Positions 27,764-36,560 of a stretch of DNA of 64,000 nt are shown here, piece by piece. A program made the position numbers and the translations under genes. The notes beneath the pieces were generated by a model that had not been told where the DNA came from, did not search any database, and saw only the letters and a program-made list of their open reading frames with translations. Location: positions 62,001 through 126,000 of the forward strand of contig NZ_WMIE01000001.1 in the NCBI RefSeq assembly GCF_009711225.1, in the 5' to 3' direction. How positions within the stretch are numbered: position 1 is the first letter of the stretch; every line of letters starts with the position of its first letter. Origin of the DNA: Paracoccus aestuariivivens. GTDB lineage: Bacteria > Pseudomonadota > Alphaproteobacteria > Rhodobacterales > Rhodobacteraceae.

Positions 27764-28429
27764 CTAGAAGGGTCGCACGACGTTGCCCGAGTAGAAATAT
27801 GCCCCCATTCCGACAGCGAACAGGACATTCCCCGCAACAGCATGCAGCACCCAAGCGGATGGAAAGCCGAAACGCAGATAGGCACGGGCAAAGAACCAGC
27901 CTCCGGCAAAGGTCAGGGCTGCCACGACCAGCGACCAGTACATCAGATGCGCGAACGAAAAGATCGCCGCATTCAGGGCAATCGCCCCCCTGCCTGATGG
28001 CAGCAACGCGCCGTAGCGGTGAAAGAACAGCGGGCGGAAGATCAGTTCCTGCGGCAGGGCGGACAGGATCGGGTAGAATACCCAGATCACCGGAATGAAT
28101 TCGGGGCGGCTGCGCAGCATGTTGAACAGCGCACCGGGACGGCTGATCCACAGCACCGCCATACCCAAGAGCAGCGTGATGACCGCCATGCCCGCGATCT
28201 CGCGCCACGGCAGACGCGACCAGCCGCGCACCAGACTGCGCCAGTCAAAGCCGCCGGTGCGCCATAGCAGGAAAAGCCCCGCGACCGAGAAAAGCGCCAA
28301 TGCCTCGAACAGAAGATGGCCGGGCATGAACAGCGCAATGACAAGTGGCGCTCCGAGATAGAGCGCCACGAATTCGATCCAGAGCAGACGGCGGCTTATT
28401 GCAGCCTCCGCTGCAACCAGAGCCGCCAT
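27764..28429 (-). CDS. CPBP-family intramembrane metalloprotease
   Basis: 221 residues with about six membrane helices. The CPBP (Rce1-like) motifs are [14 protein letters not shown] (a QExxxR version of EExxxR), FSFAH (FxxxH), and a C-terminal LHAVAGN. Such proteases cleave membrane-embedded peptides or process prenylated or bacteriocin substrates; the substrate here is unknown. Its first 34 nt overlap the end of the lysozyme gene, so the two are translationally coupled. aspS follows 59 nt downstream. Confidence 0.82.
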   Translation of the reverse strand: MAALVAAEAAISRRLLWIEFVALYLGAPLVIALFMPGHLLFEALALFSVAGLFLLWRTGGFDWRSLVRGWSRLPWREIAGMAVITLLLGMAVLWISRPGALFNMLRSRPEFIPVIWVFYPILSALPQELIFRPLFFHRYGALLPSGRGAIALNAAIFSFAHLMYWSLVVAALTFAGGWFFARAYLRFGFPSAWVLHAVAGNVLFAVGMGAYFYSGNVVRPF

Positions 28430-29187
28430 TGCGCCGGACTGCCCGCAAACACGTTCAGGTCCACATTGCCGCTGATGCCGGGAACCCGTCCTGTGCCGGT
28501 ATATTGCCAGAAGGTATATTGCTGGCCAGGATAGACGATGCGCGGATGGCCCGCGACCGAGCGCAGCCAGAACTCCTCGGGCCAACTGCCCAGATTGTTG
28601 TCGCGGTAGAAATCGACGGTCGTGTAGATGATCGGACGCTGGCCGTAATGGCGATGCAGGATGTCCTTGAAGATCTTGGCCTCGCGGAGGACCTCATGGC
28701 TGGGCGGACGACGCGGACAGGTCTTGGACGCGGTCCATTCCAGATCGATGACCGGAGGCATGGCATTGCGTTCACGTGGAACATTGGCGATGAACCATGC
28801 CGCCTGCTGCGCGCCCGAGCGGCAGAAGTAGAAGTAATGGTAGGCGCCGCGCGGAATGCGGGCCTGTGCGGCCTCGTACCAGTAGCGGCGGAAATTCGGG
28901 TCGGCGTGATCGCCGCCTTCGGTCGCCTTGATGAAGGCGAAGCTGATCCCCGAGTTACGGACCTGATTCCAATCGATATTTCCTTGATATCGCGAGATAT
29001 CGATGCCGTGGACCATATGGTCATAGGGATGGCCGCCGACCCAGGCATGGGGCGCGGAATCGCCGAATTGCGGACCTGCGCCCGCTCCGGACACCACCGC
29101 GACCGGAGCCCGCCTGCCGCCTCCGCCACCACAGGCCGCGAGGGCGACCACCAGTAGGATGCTTAAAACCTTGCCAAGAACTCTCAT
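28396..29187 (-). CDS. GH25-family lysozyme lipoprotein
   Basis: 263 residues. The signal ends in lipobox ALAAC with Cys19 acylated, followed by a Gly-rich spacer, so the enzyme is probably tethered to a membrane and faces peptidoglycan. GH25 motifs: HGIDISRYQG (Asp63), IKATEG (Glu90) and PPVIDLEW (Asp148, Glu150 as catalytic acids). The C-terminal FWQYTGTGRVPGISGNVDLNVF is typical. It is the first gene of a unit with the CPBP protease; the 251-nt gap upstream holds a palindrome and a GTACAC array. Confidence 0.9.
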   Translation of the reverse strand: MRVLGKVLSILLVVALAACGGGGGRRAPVAVVSGAGAGPQFGDSAPHAWVGGHPYDHMVHGIDISRYQGNIDWNQVRNSGISFAFIKATEGGDHADPNFRRYWYEAAQARIPRGAYHYFYFCRSGAQQAAWFIANVPRERNAMPPVIDLEWTASKTCPRRPPSHEVLREAKIFKDILHRHYGQRPIIYTTVDFYRDNNLGSWPEEFWLRSVAGHPRIVYPGQQYTFWQYTGTGRVPGISGNVDLNVFAGSPAQWRLWLQRRLQ

Positions 29188-29253
29188 GACTGCCCCTTGC
29201 CCAATGCCCGTGTTCTCCGGTGCTTTGGGTCTTTATCGCAAAGGTGCAGGTTT

Positions 29254-29273
29254 CTGTCACGATGGCGTGACAG
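29254..29273. promoter_or_regulatory. 8-bp palindrome at the expected -35 of the GH25 gene
   Basis: CTGTCACG at 29254-29261 and CGTGACAG at 29266-29273 are perfect inverted copies around 4 bp. On the minus strand TGACAG within the palindrome is 18 bp from TAAAGA (29230-29235), so the element overlaps a plausible -35 and may be an operator. Confidence 0.35.
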
Positions 29274-29378
29274 TCACGAAAACGTCAGGGGCGAATACGT
29301 CGCGTGACGGTCGCGGTGCCGGATCGCGGCGGTGGTAGCTTTTTTCCAGCAAATGCTGGGATTTGCACCGCACAAGGC

Positions 29379-29417
29379 GTCCACCGCGCGTACACAGGCT
29401 GTACACCGGCCGTACAC
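29379..29417. repeat. GTACAC array A, 11-bp period
   Basis: Units start at 29379 (GTCCAC, one mismatch), 29390, 29401 and 29412 (all GTACAC), each separated by a GC-rich 5-nt spacer. The exact 11-bp step places every unit on the same DNA face. It lies about 190 bp upstream of the GH25 lysozyme start and 21 bp beyond the end of the hydrolase gene. A matching array occurs at 58974-59001. Confidence 0.6.
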
Positions 29418-29438
29418 CGCGCCGATCACGAATTCCGC

Positions 29439-30122
29439 TCAGAGGGGCGAGGACAGGAATTCGCGCAGCAGTTGTGCCAGTTCATCGGGCATTTCCAGCG
29501 GCAGCATATGCCCCGCCGGAAGGCTGGCGAAGCGCGCGTTCGGGATGCCGTGGGCCAGTTCCCGAGCCTCGGCCATGCTGCGCAGCCGGTCCTGTTCGCC
29601 CGCCACGACCAGCGTCGGGCAGGTGATCCGGTCAAGCTGCGCCGTATCTCCGGCACGATAGAACCCTGCCTGCTTGCGAAAGCTGTCGCCGCCCAAGCGA
29701 AGGCTCATGGCGTGGACCCGCGCGATCAGGGCCTCGTCGCCCTCGCGCGAGGCGGCAAGCGACTGCGCGATCGAACGGCGCGACACACCGCGGAAGGTCG
29801 CCAGACCGGCCTCGGCCGCGACGACCCTGCGGCGGGCCTGCAACTCGTTATCGCCGCGCGACGATGTGGCGATCAGGATCAGCCGCGACACACGGTCCGG
29901 CGCCATCCGCACCATCTCGCGCGCGACATAGCCGCCCATCGAAAAGCCGATCAGGTCGAACTTCGCAGCCGAGACCAGCAACGTCTGCCGCGCCATATCC
30001 TCGATCGAGGTGGCGCTGTGGGGATCGGCATGGGTGAACGGACCGAAGCCGCCCAGCGCAGGCAGGATATCGGTCCAGAGATCCTGATCCAGCATGAAGC
30101 CCGGGACAAATGTCAAAGCCAT
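29439..30122 (-). CDS. Alpha/beta hydrolase
   Basis: 227 residues. The nucleophile elbow GFSMGG gives Ser61; the acid and base are in VVAGEQDRL and LPAGHMLPLEMP. It resembles the 3-oxoadipate enol-lactonase/MetX-like hydrolase branch, but there is no pathway context to fix a substrate. It ends 26 nt before the D-lactate-type dehydrogenase gene in reverse order, so the two are probably one unit with the dehydrogenase first. Confidence 0.82.
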   Translation of the reverse strand: MALTFVPGFMLDQDLWTDILPALGGFGPFTHADPHSATSIEDMARQTLLVSAAKFDLIGFSMGGYVAREMVRMAPDRVSRLILIATSSRGDNELQARRRVVAAEAGLATFRGVSRRSIAQSLAASREGDEALIARVHAMSLRLGGDSFRKQAGFYRAGDTAQLDRITCPTLVVAGEQDRLRSMAEARELAHGIPNARFASLPAGHMLPLEMPDELAQLLREFLSSPL

Positions 30123-30148
30123 AAGATATCCTGCCCTTGCTTCTGGAC

Positions 30149-31528
30149 CTAGTTCGTCTCGGGGATCATCTTGCCCGGATTCATGATGTTGTCGGGATCG
30201 AGCGCCGCCTTGATCGCCGCCATCACGCCGATAGCCGCGCCGTGCTGGGCGCGCATCAGGGGGCGTTTACCGACGCCCACGCCATGTTCGCCGGTGATCG
30301 TGCCGCCCACGGCCAAGGCACGTTCGGCCATGCGGGTGGCGACGCGCTTGGCGGCAGCCAGTTCCTCGGCATTGCCGGGCATGACCAGAAGCTGCGAATG
30401 GAAATTCCCGTCTCCGACATGGCCGACCATCGGGCCGAGCAGGCCCTCGGAGCTGATGTCCTCGGCGGCGGCGGCGACCGCTGCGGCCAGATGGGACATC
30501 GGCACGCAGACATCGGTGACGACCGCAGTCGCGCCCGGTCGCAGGGCAAGGCAGGCGCGATAGGCCCCGTGGCGCATCCTCCACAAGGCGGCGCGTTCCG
30601 CAGGTGTGGTGGCCCAGTCGAACCCCTGCCCGCCGAAATCGGCGGCCAACTCGCCGAACTTGCTGGCGTCGTCCTTGACCGAGGCGGGCGAGCCGTGGAA
30701 CTCGACCATCAGATGCGGGCCCTCATGCAGGCTGGTGCCATTCTGCAGGTTGAAGGCGCGGGCGGCATCGCCATCGACAAACTCGATCCGCGCCATGGGA
30801 ATCCCCATCTGGATCGTCGCCGTCACACATTCGACGGCTTCCTCGAGCGTGCCGAAGGCGCAGACGGCGGCGGCGACTTCCTCGGGTTGGCCATGCAGGC
30901 GCAGGGTCAGTTCGGTGATGATGCCCAGCGTGCCTTCGCTGCCGACGAACAGCGCGGTCAGATCAAGGCCCGCGCTGGATTTCGCGGCACGGGTTCCGGT
31001 GCGGATCACCGTGCCATCGGCCAGCACGACCTCGAGCGCCAGAACATTGTCGCGCATCGTGCCGTAGCGCACGGCGGCGGTGCCGCTGGCCCGCGTCGCG
31101 GCCATGCCGCCAAGGCTGGCATTCGCGCCCGGATCGACGGGGAAGAACAGGCCCGTCGCGCGCAGTTCGGTGTTCAGCGCTTCACGCGTGACGCCGGGCT
31201 GGACGCTGACCTGAAGGTCACCGGCGCGGATGTCCAGCACGCGGTCCATCTTCATCAGGTCCATGACGATGCCCCCATGCAGGGCCAGAGCGTGACCTTC
31301 AAGCGAGGTCCCCGTGCCCCAGCCGATCACCGGAATGCGGTGCTGGTGGCAGATCCGCATGATGGCCGAGACTTCCTCGGTCGAGACGGGCCAGACCACG
31401 GCCTCGGGCGGTGGGGCGCTGTGATAGGTTTCAGAGCCGCCATGCAACTCTCGGTCGGCTTGCGCGAGGGAAAAGCGCGCGCCCAGCAATCGGGCGAGTT
31501 CGTCGGCAGCCGGAACGGGTATGGGCAT
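30149..31528 (-). CDS. FAD-binding oxidoreductase, D-lactate dehydrogenase (cytochrome)/GlcD type
   Basis: 459 residues. The N-terminal PCMH-type FAD domain shows GWGTGTSLEGH, PVDPGANASLGGMAATRASG and VGSEGTLGIITELTLRL. The C-terminal FAD-oxidase domain has GHVGDGNFH and the GEHGVGVGK block with the catalytic His. Such enzymes oxidise D-lactate, glycolate or D-2-hydroxyglutarate and pass electrons to cytochrome c or quinone. No glcE/glcF partner is nearby, which favours the single-subunit D-lactate type. Confidence 0.88.
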   Translation of the reverse strand: MPIPVPAADELARLLGARFSLAQADRELHGGSETYHSAPPPEAVVWPVSTEEVSAIMRICHQHRIPVIGWGTGTSLEGHALALHGGIVMDLMKMDRVLDIRAGDLQVSVQPGVTREALNTELRATGLFFPVDPGANASLGGMAATRASGTAAVRYGTMRDNVLALEVVLADGTVIRTGTRAAKSSAGLDLTALFVGSEGTLGIITELTLRLHGQPEEVAAAVCAFGTLEEAVECVTATIQMGIPMARIEFVDGDAARAFNLQNGTSLHEGPHLMVEFHGSPASVKDDASKFGELAADFGGQGFDWATTPAERAALWRMRHGAYRACLALRPGATAVVTDVCVPMSHLAAAVAAAAEDISSEGLLGPMVGHVGDGNFHSQLLVMPGNAEELAAAKRVATRMAERALAVGGTITGEHGVGVGKRPLMRAQHGAAIGVMAAIKAALDPDNIMNPGKMIPETN

Positions 31529-31662
31529 CTGGTCCTCTCCTCATGGTCAGGCGTTTGATAATCCCGCTGTTGCGCAAAGGGCAAGGCAGGCAGAAAACAC
31601 GCGCGAGAGGTGGACCCGTCCCCCGTGACGTGTTTCCCTTTTCGCAGAACGGGGTCAATGGC

Positions 31663-33351
31663 ATGAGCGGCAAGGAAAAAGATCATCAGCCCACGGGTTG
31701 GGGGCGGCAGGGACTACGGCATCTGAAGCGCGATCTGGCCCATGCTTGGACGGTGCTGGTCACCCGCGGCCCCGGACAGGTCGAGTTCTGGATCATCGCC
31801 CTGCTGATCGGCATCTGTGCCGGTCTTGCCGCGCTGGCCTTCCGCATGGGCATCAGCGCCTTGCAGCGGCTGGCCTACGGCACCGATGACATGACGATGG
31901 CCACCGTCGCGGGGCATCTGCCGTGGTGGTGGGTGCTGGCGGTTCCGGTGATCGGGGGGCTGGTCGTCGGGCTGATCCTTGACCGTTTCACGCCGGACGG
32001 GCGGGTGCGCAGCGTCTCGGACGTGATCGAGGGCGCAGCGCTGGACGGGGGGCGGGTCGAAATCCGCGAGGGGCTGGCCTCGGCTGCGGCTTCGGTCATC
32101 ACGCTGGGCACGGGGGGATCGGCAGGCCGCGAGGGGCCGGTGGTGCATCTGGCCGGAGTAATCTCGACGCTGGTGGCCGACCGCATCAAGGCCAGTCCGG
32201 TCACGGGGCGCGAATTGCTGGGCTGCGCGGTCGCGGGCGCAGTCGCCGCCAGTTTCAACGCCCCCATCGCAGGCGCGCTGTTCGCCCATGAGGTCGTTCT
32301 GCGCAATTTCGCCGTCCGCGCCTTTGCTCCCATCGCGATTTCCGCCGTCGCGGGCACGGTCATCAACCGTCTGCGTTTTGGCGGCGTGACCGAGTTCCGG
32401 CTGCCGCAAGCGGGTGGGCTCGGCTTCTATATCGAGCTGCCCGCCTTCATGCTGCTGGGGTTGCTTTGCGCGCTGGTGGCGGCGGGGCTGATGGCCTCGA
32501 TCTTTCGGGCCGAGACGGTCGCGAACCGCGTGATGGCCCGCACCGGCTGGCCGCGCTGGCTGCGTCCGACCATCGCGGGGCTGCTGCTGGGGCTGATCGC
32601 GATCCCCTATCCGCATATCATCGGTGTCGGCTACGAGACCACGTCGGCTGCGCTGACGGGACGGCTGGATATCTGGACCGCCATCGTCTTCGCGCTGGTC
32701 AAGGCGCTGGCGGTGGCGATCACGCTGGGCGGGCGGATGGGCGGCGGGGTGTTCTCGCCCGCGCTGGTCATGGGGGCGTTGACGGGGCTGGCCTTCGGCA
32801 TCCTTGCCACCTCGATCCTGCCGCAATTCTCCGGCAACGAGACGCTATACGCCTTGGCGGGCATGGGCGCGGTCGGTGCGGCGGTGCTGGGCGCGCCGAT
32901 CTCGACCGCGATGATCGTGTTCGAGCTGACCGGAGACTGGCAGACCGGAATCGCGGTGATGACCTCGGTATCGCTCAGCACGGCGCTGGCCTCGCGCATG
33001 GTGAACCGGTCGTTCTTCCTGACCCAGCTGATGCGGCGCGGCGTCCATATCGCCGAAGGACCGCAGGTCTGGCTGCCGCAGAAGATGCGGGTGACGGCGG
33101 TGATGCGGGCGCTGGGGGCCAAAAGCACGCCCTCGGTCGATTTGTTGCAGAAGCTGGTGGCGGACGGGCAGACGATCCCTGACCAGATGACGCTGGAGCA
33201 GGCCCTGCGCCGTTTCGACGAAACCGGCGCGGCGTTCTATCCGGTCGTACATGCGGGAAGCGACGATATTCTGGGCGCAGTCTATCACATCGACGCGCTG
33301 CGGGCGCTGAATGCGGCGCTGGGTCAGGCCGCAGCCGAGCAGCACGGTTAG
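31663..33351 (+). CDS. ClC-family chloride channel/antiporter
   Basis: 562 residues. After a 30-residue basic N-terminus there are about ten membrane helices with ClC motifs: GTGGSAGREGPVVHLAG (the GREGP gating Glu) and GGRMGGGVFSPALVMGA (selectivity region). The Glu of TAMIVFELTGDW is also present. The last 90 residues form a partial CBS-like region. It exchanges Cl- for H+ across the inner membrane, perhaps in acid resistance. Upstream in-frame ATGs at 31411 and 31543 give non-membrane sequence, so MSGKEKD is preferred. Confidence 0.9.
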   Translation: MSGKEKDHQPTGWGRQGLRHLKRDLAHAWTVLVTRGPGQVEFWIIALLIGICAGLAALAFRMGISALQRLAYGTDDMTMATVAGHLPWWWVLAVPVIGGLVVGLILDRFTPDGRVRSVSDVIEGAALDGGRVEIREGLASAAASVITLGTGGSAGREGPVVHLAGVISTLVADRIKASPVTGRELLGCAVAGAVAASFNAPIAGALFAHEVVLRNFAVRAFAPIAISAVAGTVINRLRFGGVTEFRLPQAGGLGFYIELPAFMLLGLLCALVAAGLMASIFRAETVANRVMARTGWPRWLRPTIAGLLLGLIAIPYPHIIGVGYETTSAALTGRLDIWTAIVFALVKALAVAITLGGRMGGGVFSPALVMGALTGLAFGILATSILPQFSGNETLYALAGMGAVGAAVLGAPISTAMIVFELTGDWQTGIAVMTSVSLSTALASRMVNRSFFLTQLMRRGVHIAEGPQVWLPQKMRVTAVMRALGAKSTPSVDLLQKLVADGQTIPDQMTLEQALRRFDETGAAFYPVVHAGSDDILGAVYHIDALRALNAALGQAAAEQHG

Positions 33352-34316
33352 GCGCTGGCCCCGAACAGGCCTTTCACTGCACCAATCGCGGGCGAGACGA
33401 CATGGTTCGCGACCGGAATCAGGATAAAGCCCAGCACCAGCCCGAAAATACCGTCGAAGAACGCGGTTGCGGCCCATGCGGCCAGACCGGGGGCGGCGGG
33501 CAGCGCATGGGCTGCGGCCTCGGCCATGTGATGGACCCATTCGTAGGGCTGGTGCTGGCCAAGCTCGTGCAGGCCATGCACGACGATCTGGCCACCGACC
33601 CAGATCATCGCGGCGGTTCCGACCACGGTCAGCACCTTCATGAAACCGGGCATGAACCGGACGATACCACGGCCCAAGCCCGCAAGCGCCCCGCCTTTCT
33701 CGGCCAGATGCAGCCCGAAATCATCGGCCTTCACGATCAGGGCGACAAAGCCGTAGACCGCGACCGTGATGCCGATGGCAACGACCGCAAGGATCAGCGC
33801 CTCCATCCAGATCGGGTCGCCATCGGGAATCGCGGCCAAAGCAATGGTCATGATTTCGGCCGACAGGATGAAATCGGTCTTGATCGCGCCCTTGACGCGT
33901 TCTTCCTCGAGGCCGGCGCCGCCGTCGTCGGTTGCTGTCAGCTTGGGCTCGTTGACCTGATGATGCCCGAACACATGCATGACCTTCTCGGCCCCTTCGA
34001 AGCACAGATAGGCCCCGCCGATCATCAACAGCGGCGTGATCGCCCAAGGGGCGAAGGCCGACAGAAGCAGCGCAATCGGCAGCAGGATGATCAGCTTGTT
34101 GAACAGCGAGCCGCGCGCGATCTTGAGAACAATCGGGATTTCGCGGGCAGCCGAGAATCCGTGGACATATTTCGGCGTCACGGCAGCGTCGTCGATCACC
34201 GCGCCAGCAGCCTTGGCTCCGGCCTTGGCGGCCTGCCCCGCGACATCGTCCACCGACGCTGCCGCAATCTTGGCGATTCCCGCCACGTCGTCCAGCAGCG
34301 CAAGCAATCCGCTCAT
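33348..34316 (-). CDS. DUF808-family membrane protein (YedI-like)
   Basis: 322 residues. It starts with the conserved SGLLALLDDVAGIAKIAAASVDDVAGQAAKAGAKAAGAVIDDAAVTP segment, including GVVIDDxxVTP-like VIDDAAVTP, then six or so membrane helices and a FMPGFMK motif. Function unknown; these are inner-membrane proteins. Its stop interleaves with that of the ClC gene through CTAG. Confidence 0.88.
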   Translation of the reverse strand: MSGLLALLDDVAGIAKIAAASVDDVAGQAAKAGAKAAGAVIDDAAVTPKYVHGFSAAREIPIVLKIARGSLFNKLIILLPIALLLSAFAPWAITPLLMIGGAYLCFEGAEKVMHVFGHHQVNEPKLTATDDGGAGLEEERVKGAIKTDFILSAEIMTIALAAIPDGDPIWMEALILAVVAIGITVAVYGFVALIVKADDFGLHLAEKGGALAGLGRGIVRFMPGFMKVLTVVGTAAMIWVGGQIVVHGLHELGQHQPYEWVHHMAEAAAHALPAAPGLAAWAATAFFDGIFGLVLGFILIPVANHVVSPAIGAVKGLFGASA

Positions 34317-34414
34317 CTGTAACCTGTCCCTGTTTGCGCCCGTTCAGGGCCGGATCATCCCATTTCTGGGCAAGGAACGCGGCCGGAGCAAGCCCGGTTC
34401 ACCGATGAGCGGCG

Positions 34415-34444
34415 AAAGGCCCGCGCGACTTGAGCGCACGGGCC
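34415..34444 (-). terminator. Terminator of the fasciclin gene
   Basis: GGCCCGCGCG (34418-34427) pairs with CGCACGGGCC (34435-34444) with one G-U pair and a 7-nt loop. On the minus strand it is followed by TTT and lies 28 nt beyond the fasciclin stop. Confidence 0.6.
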
Positions 34445-34472
34445 AGACAGGTTCAATCGAACTGAAACCGGA

Positions 34473-35039
34473 TTACATCCTGGGCATCAGCACCGTGTCG
34501 ATGACATGTACGACGCCGTTCGACTGATCGACATCGGGAATGGTGACGGTCGCGGTCGTGCCGTTCTCGTCGGTCAGTTGCAGTTCATTCTTCGGGCCGA
34601 TCTTTGCGGTCAGCACGCAGCCGCCCAGAGTTTTCACCGGATGGGCGCCGCCATCATCCATGATCATCTTGCCGATGGCGGGCGACATCGCATCGACCGC
34701 TACGACGTGACAGGTCAGGATCTGGGTCAGCTTGTCCTTGTTCTCGGGTTTCAGCAGATCCTCGACCGCGCCTTTGGGCAGTTTGGCAAAGGCAGCGTTC
34801 GTCGGCGCGAAAACGGTGAAGGGGCCCGGCCCCATCAGGGTCTCGGCCAGTCCTGCGGCCTTGACGGCGGCGACCAGCGTGGTGTGATCCGCCGATTGCG
34901 AGGCATTTTCGACGATGGTCTTCGAGGGCAGCATCTCGGCACCGCCGACCATGGTGTTCGCGGCCATGGCCGCAGGCGCAGCCAAAGCCAATGCGGCTGC
35001 CAGAAGCGGGCTGGCAAGATCCTTGATACGGATAGTCAT
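34473..35039 (-). CDS. Fasciclin-domain secreted protein
   Basis: 188 residues. A Sec signal of about 27 residues is followed by one FAS1 domain: KTIVENASQSADHTTLVAAVKAAG, the H1 block GPGPFTVFAPTNAAFAKLP, and the H2 block NGVVHVIDTVLMP. FAS1 proteins act in adhesion or surface interactions. GGAGG precedes the ATG. It lies 97 nt downstream of the anti-sigma gene. ECF sigma/anti-sigma/fasciclin clusters are common, and the fasciclin gene is a likely target of the sigma factor. Confidence 0.92.
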   Translation of the reverse strand: MTIRIKDLASPLLAAALALAAPAAMAANTMVGGAEMLPSKTIVENASQSADHTTLVAAVKAAGLAETLMGPGPFTVFAPTNAAFAKLPKGAVEDLLKPENKDKLTQILTCHVVAVDAMSPAIGKMIMDDGGAHPVKTLGGCVLTAKIGPKNELQLTDENGTTATVTIPDVDQSNGVVHVIDTVLMPRM

Positions 35040-35087
35040 CGCAATTTCCTCCATTTGCGGACGCTCGGGTAGCGACCGATGGCCAAA

Positions 35088-35114
35088 GACACGGAGGATT
35101 CGCGAAAAAGTTGC
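35088..35114 (-). promoter_or_regulatory. Candidate ECF-sigma promoter of the fasciclin gene
   Basis: On the minus strand GCAACT (35114-35109) is followed after 15 bp by CGTGTC (35093-35088). This resembles the ECF pattern of an AAC -35 core and a CGTC-like -10. It lies about 50 nt before the fasciclin start and between it and the anti-sigma gene. Confidence 0.3.
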
Positions 35115-35136
35115 GGGATGCGCCGGATTCAGGCCT

Positions 35137-35853
35137 TCACGAAGGCGTGAGCGGCGCAATCGCCAGAATTGGTCCTGTCGCCTGCCCTGTGGGAGAGCCG
35201 CCAACGGGCTCGTCGGACAGGGCGATGCGGATGCCATCGACGACCTCCAGCCCTTCGGGCAGGGTCAGACGCATCGCGCCTTGACGCGCGACCAGCCCCA
35301 ACGAGACCGGAGCCGAGCCATCCGGCTTGATCCACCAGATTTCCCAGTCGCGGCCATCTGGAACCGTGCCGCTTTGCAGCATCACCTCGATGTTGCGACC
35401 ATCCAGACGGGCGGCGACCTGCATGGCGGCATCATCCGAGGCCAGCTGCGCTTGATAGACCGGCGCAGCTTTCTGGCTGTCACGAACTGCGGGCATCATC
35501 AGGACCGCAGCCAGTGCCACGACCGCGACCGCCGCCCCGATCAGGGCGAAGGGCCGTTGCCACCACCGGATACGGCTGTCGATCGGATGGGTCAGCGGCG
35601 CGGAGGCATGGCCCAACTCCTCGCGGATACGCTGGCGGGCACGGGCGGGCGGCATGACCGGAACAAGCTCGTCGGCAAGCCCGGCAAAGCGTTCCTGCCA
35701 AGCGGCGACGCGGCGGGCAAAGTCCTGATCTGCAGTCAAACGCGCGGCGATATGGGGGGCTTCGTCCTCGTCGATCAGGCCCAGCGCCAGTTCGGCGGCC
35801 AAAGCCTCATCCTCGTCTTCCGGCAGGATTTTGGGGGGCAGATCATCGCTCAT
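35137..35853 (-). CDS. Anti-sigma factor (RskA/anti-sigma-K type)
   Basis: 238 residues. The N-terminal 90 residues (LAAELALGLIDEDEAPHIAARLTADQDFARRVAAWQERF) form the sigma-binding helical domain. One membrane helix follows at about 100-120, then an RskA-like C-terminal periplasmic domain (WEIWWIKPDGSAPVSLGLV). I do not see the HxxxCxxC zinc motif of redox-type anti-sigmas. Its ATG overlaps the sigma-factor stop (ATGA at 35850-35853), so stoichiometry is coupled. Confidence 0.85.
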   Translation of the reverse strand: MSDDLPPKILPEDEDEALAAELALGLIDEDEAPHIAARLTADQDFARRVAAWQERFAGLADELVPVMPPARARQRIREELGHASAPLTHPIDSRIRWWQRPFALIGAAVAVVALAAVLMMPAVRDSQKAAPVYQAQLASDDAAMQVAARLDGRNIEVMLQSGTVPDGRDWEIWWIKPDGSAPVSLGLVARQGAMRLTLPEGLEVVDGIRIALSDEPVGGSPTGQATGPILAIAPLTPS

Positions 35854-36404
35854 CGGCTTACGCAATCCTTCAGCCGCAAAAGGCCACGGCGCAACCAACT
35901 GCGCAAGGTGTTGATCGCCACCCCTTCGCGGGCGGCCAGATCGGCATAGGTCAGTCCCTCGAGATAGACCGCGCGCACCGCTTCGGCCTGTGTCGGGTCC
36001 AGTTGTTCCAGACAGCCCGCCAGCATGACGCGTTCCTGCGCGCGGATCGCGGCGCTTTCCGGCGAAGGCTCGGTCGAGGCGATGGCGGCCACCTCGTCGG
36101 CGGGGGTGGTGCCCTGCCGCGTGCCTCGCGCCCGCAGGCGGTCGATCGCGCGGTTGCGGGCGATGGTGATCAGCCAGGTCATCGGCGACAGGCCGTTGAC
36201 CAGATAGCGAGAGGCGCTGCGCCACACGCTGACATAGACTTCCTGCAAGGTATCCTCGGCCTCGGGGCGGTCCTGCAACAGCGACAGGCAAACCGCGTAT
36301 AGCTTGGCGGAGGTCAGGTCATATAACGCATCAAAAGCCGCACGGTCGCCCAAGGCGACACGCGCGATCAGTTCTTCCAGTGCGATCCGGCGCGCGTCAC
36401 TCAA
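35850..36404 (-). CDS. ECF-family RNA polymerase sigma factor
   Basis: About 184 residues with sigma region 2 (DALYDLTSAKLYAVCLSLLQDRPEAEDTLQEVYVSVWRSA) and a region 4 helix-turn-helix (GLTYADLAAREGVAINTLRSWLRRGLLRL). It is co-transcribed with its anti-sigma and probably activates the downstream fasciclin gene. The start is uncertain: TTG at 36404 has GAGAGGA upstream and gives MSDARRIALEE, which looks like the family N-terminus; an ATG at 36425 adds seven residues. Confidence 0.88.
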   Translation of the reverse strand: MSDARRIALEELIARVALGDRAAFDALYDLTSAKLYAVCLSLLQDRPEAEDTLQEVYVSVWRSASRYLVNGLSPMTWLITIARNRAIDRLRARGTRQGTTPADEVAAIASTEPSPESAAIRAQERVMLAGCLEQLDPTQAEAVRAVYLEGLTYADLAAREGVAINTLRSWLRRGLLRLKDCVSR

Positions 36405-36560
36405 GCGGCATCGTCCTCTCGTCATGGTTCGCGGCAACCTTAGAAACAGCTTACCGGCACGTCAACGAAGCGCACCGGCAAAGATCCGCCATGCGCGAGT
36501 GCTTGCACGTCCCCGCCGAATGCGCGATCAAGTCACCGTTGCGACGAAAGGGCCTGAAAC

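Noticed and set aside
27705..28208. 168-residue N-terminal extension of AspRS
   Set aside because: It is out of frame with the CPBP protease gene, which is real there; AspRS starts [11 protein letters not shown] behind AAGGGGA.
29346..29359. Hairpin CCAGCA-AA-TGCTGG as a terminator of the minus-strand hydrolase
   Set aside because: The T-run lies on the wrong side: on the minus strand the stem is followed by A residues.
31411..31662. 84-residue N-terminal extension of the ClC protein
   Set aside because: The sequence is basic and non-hydrophobic, antisense to the divergent dehydrogenase gene in part, and not found in the ClC family.
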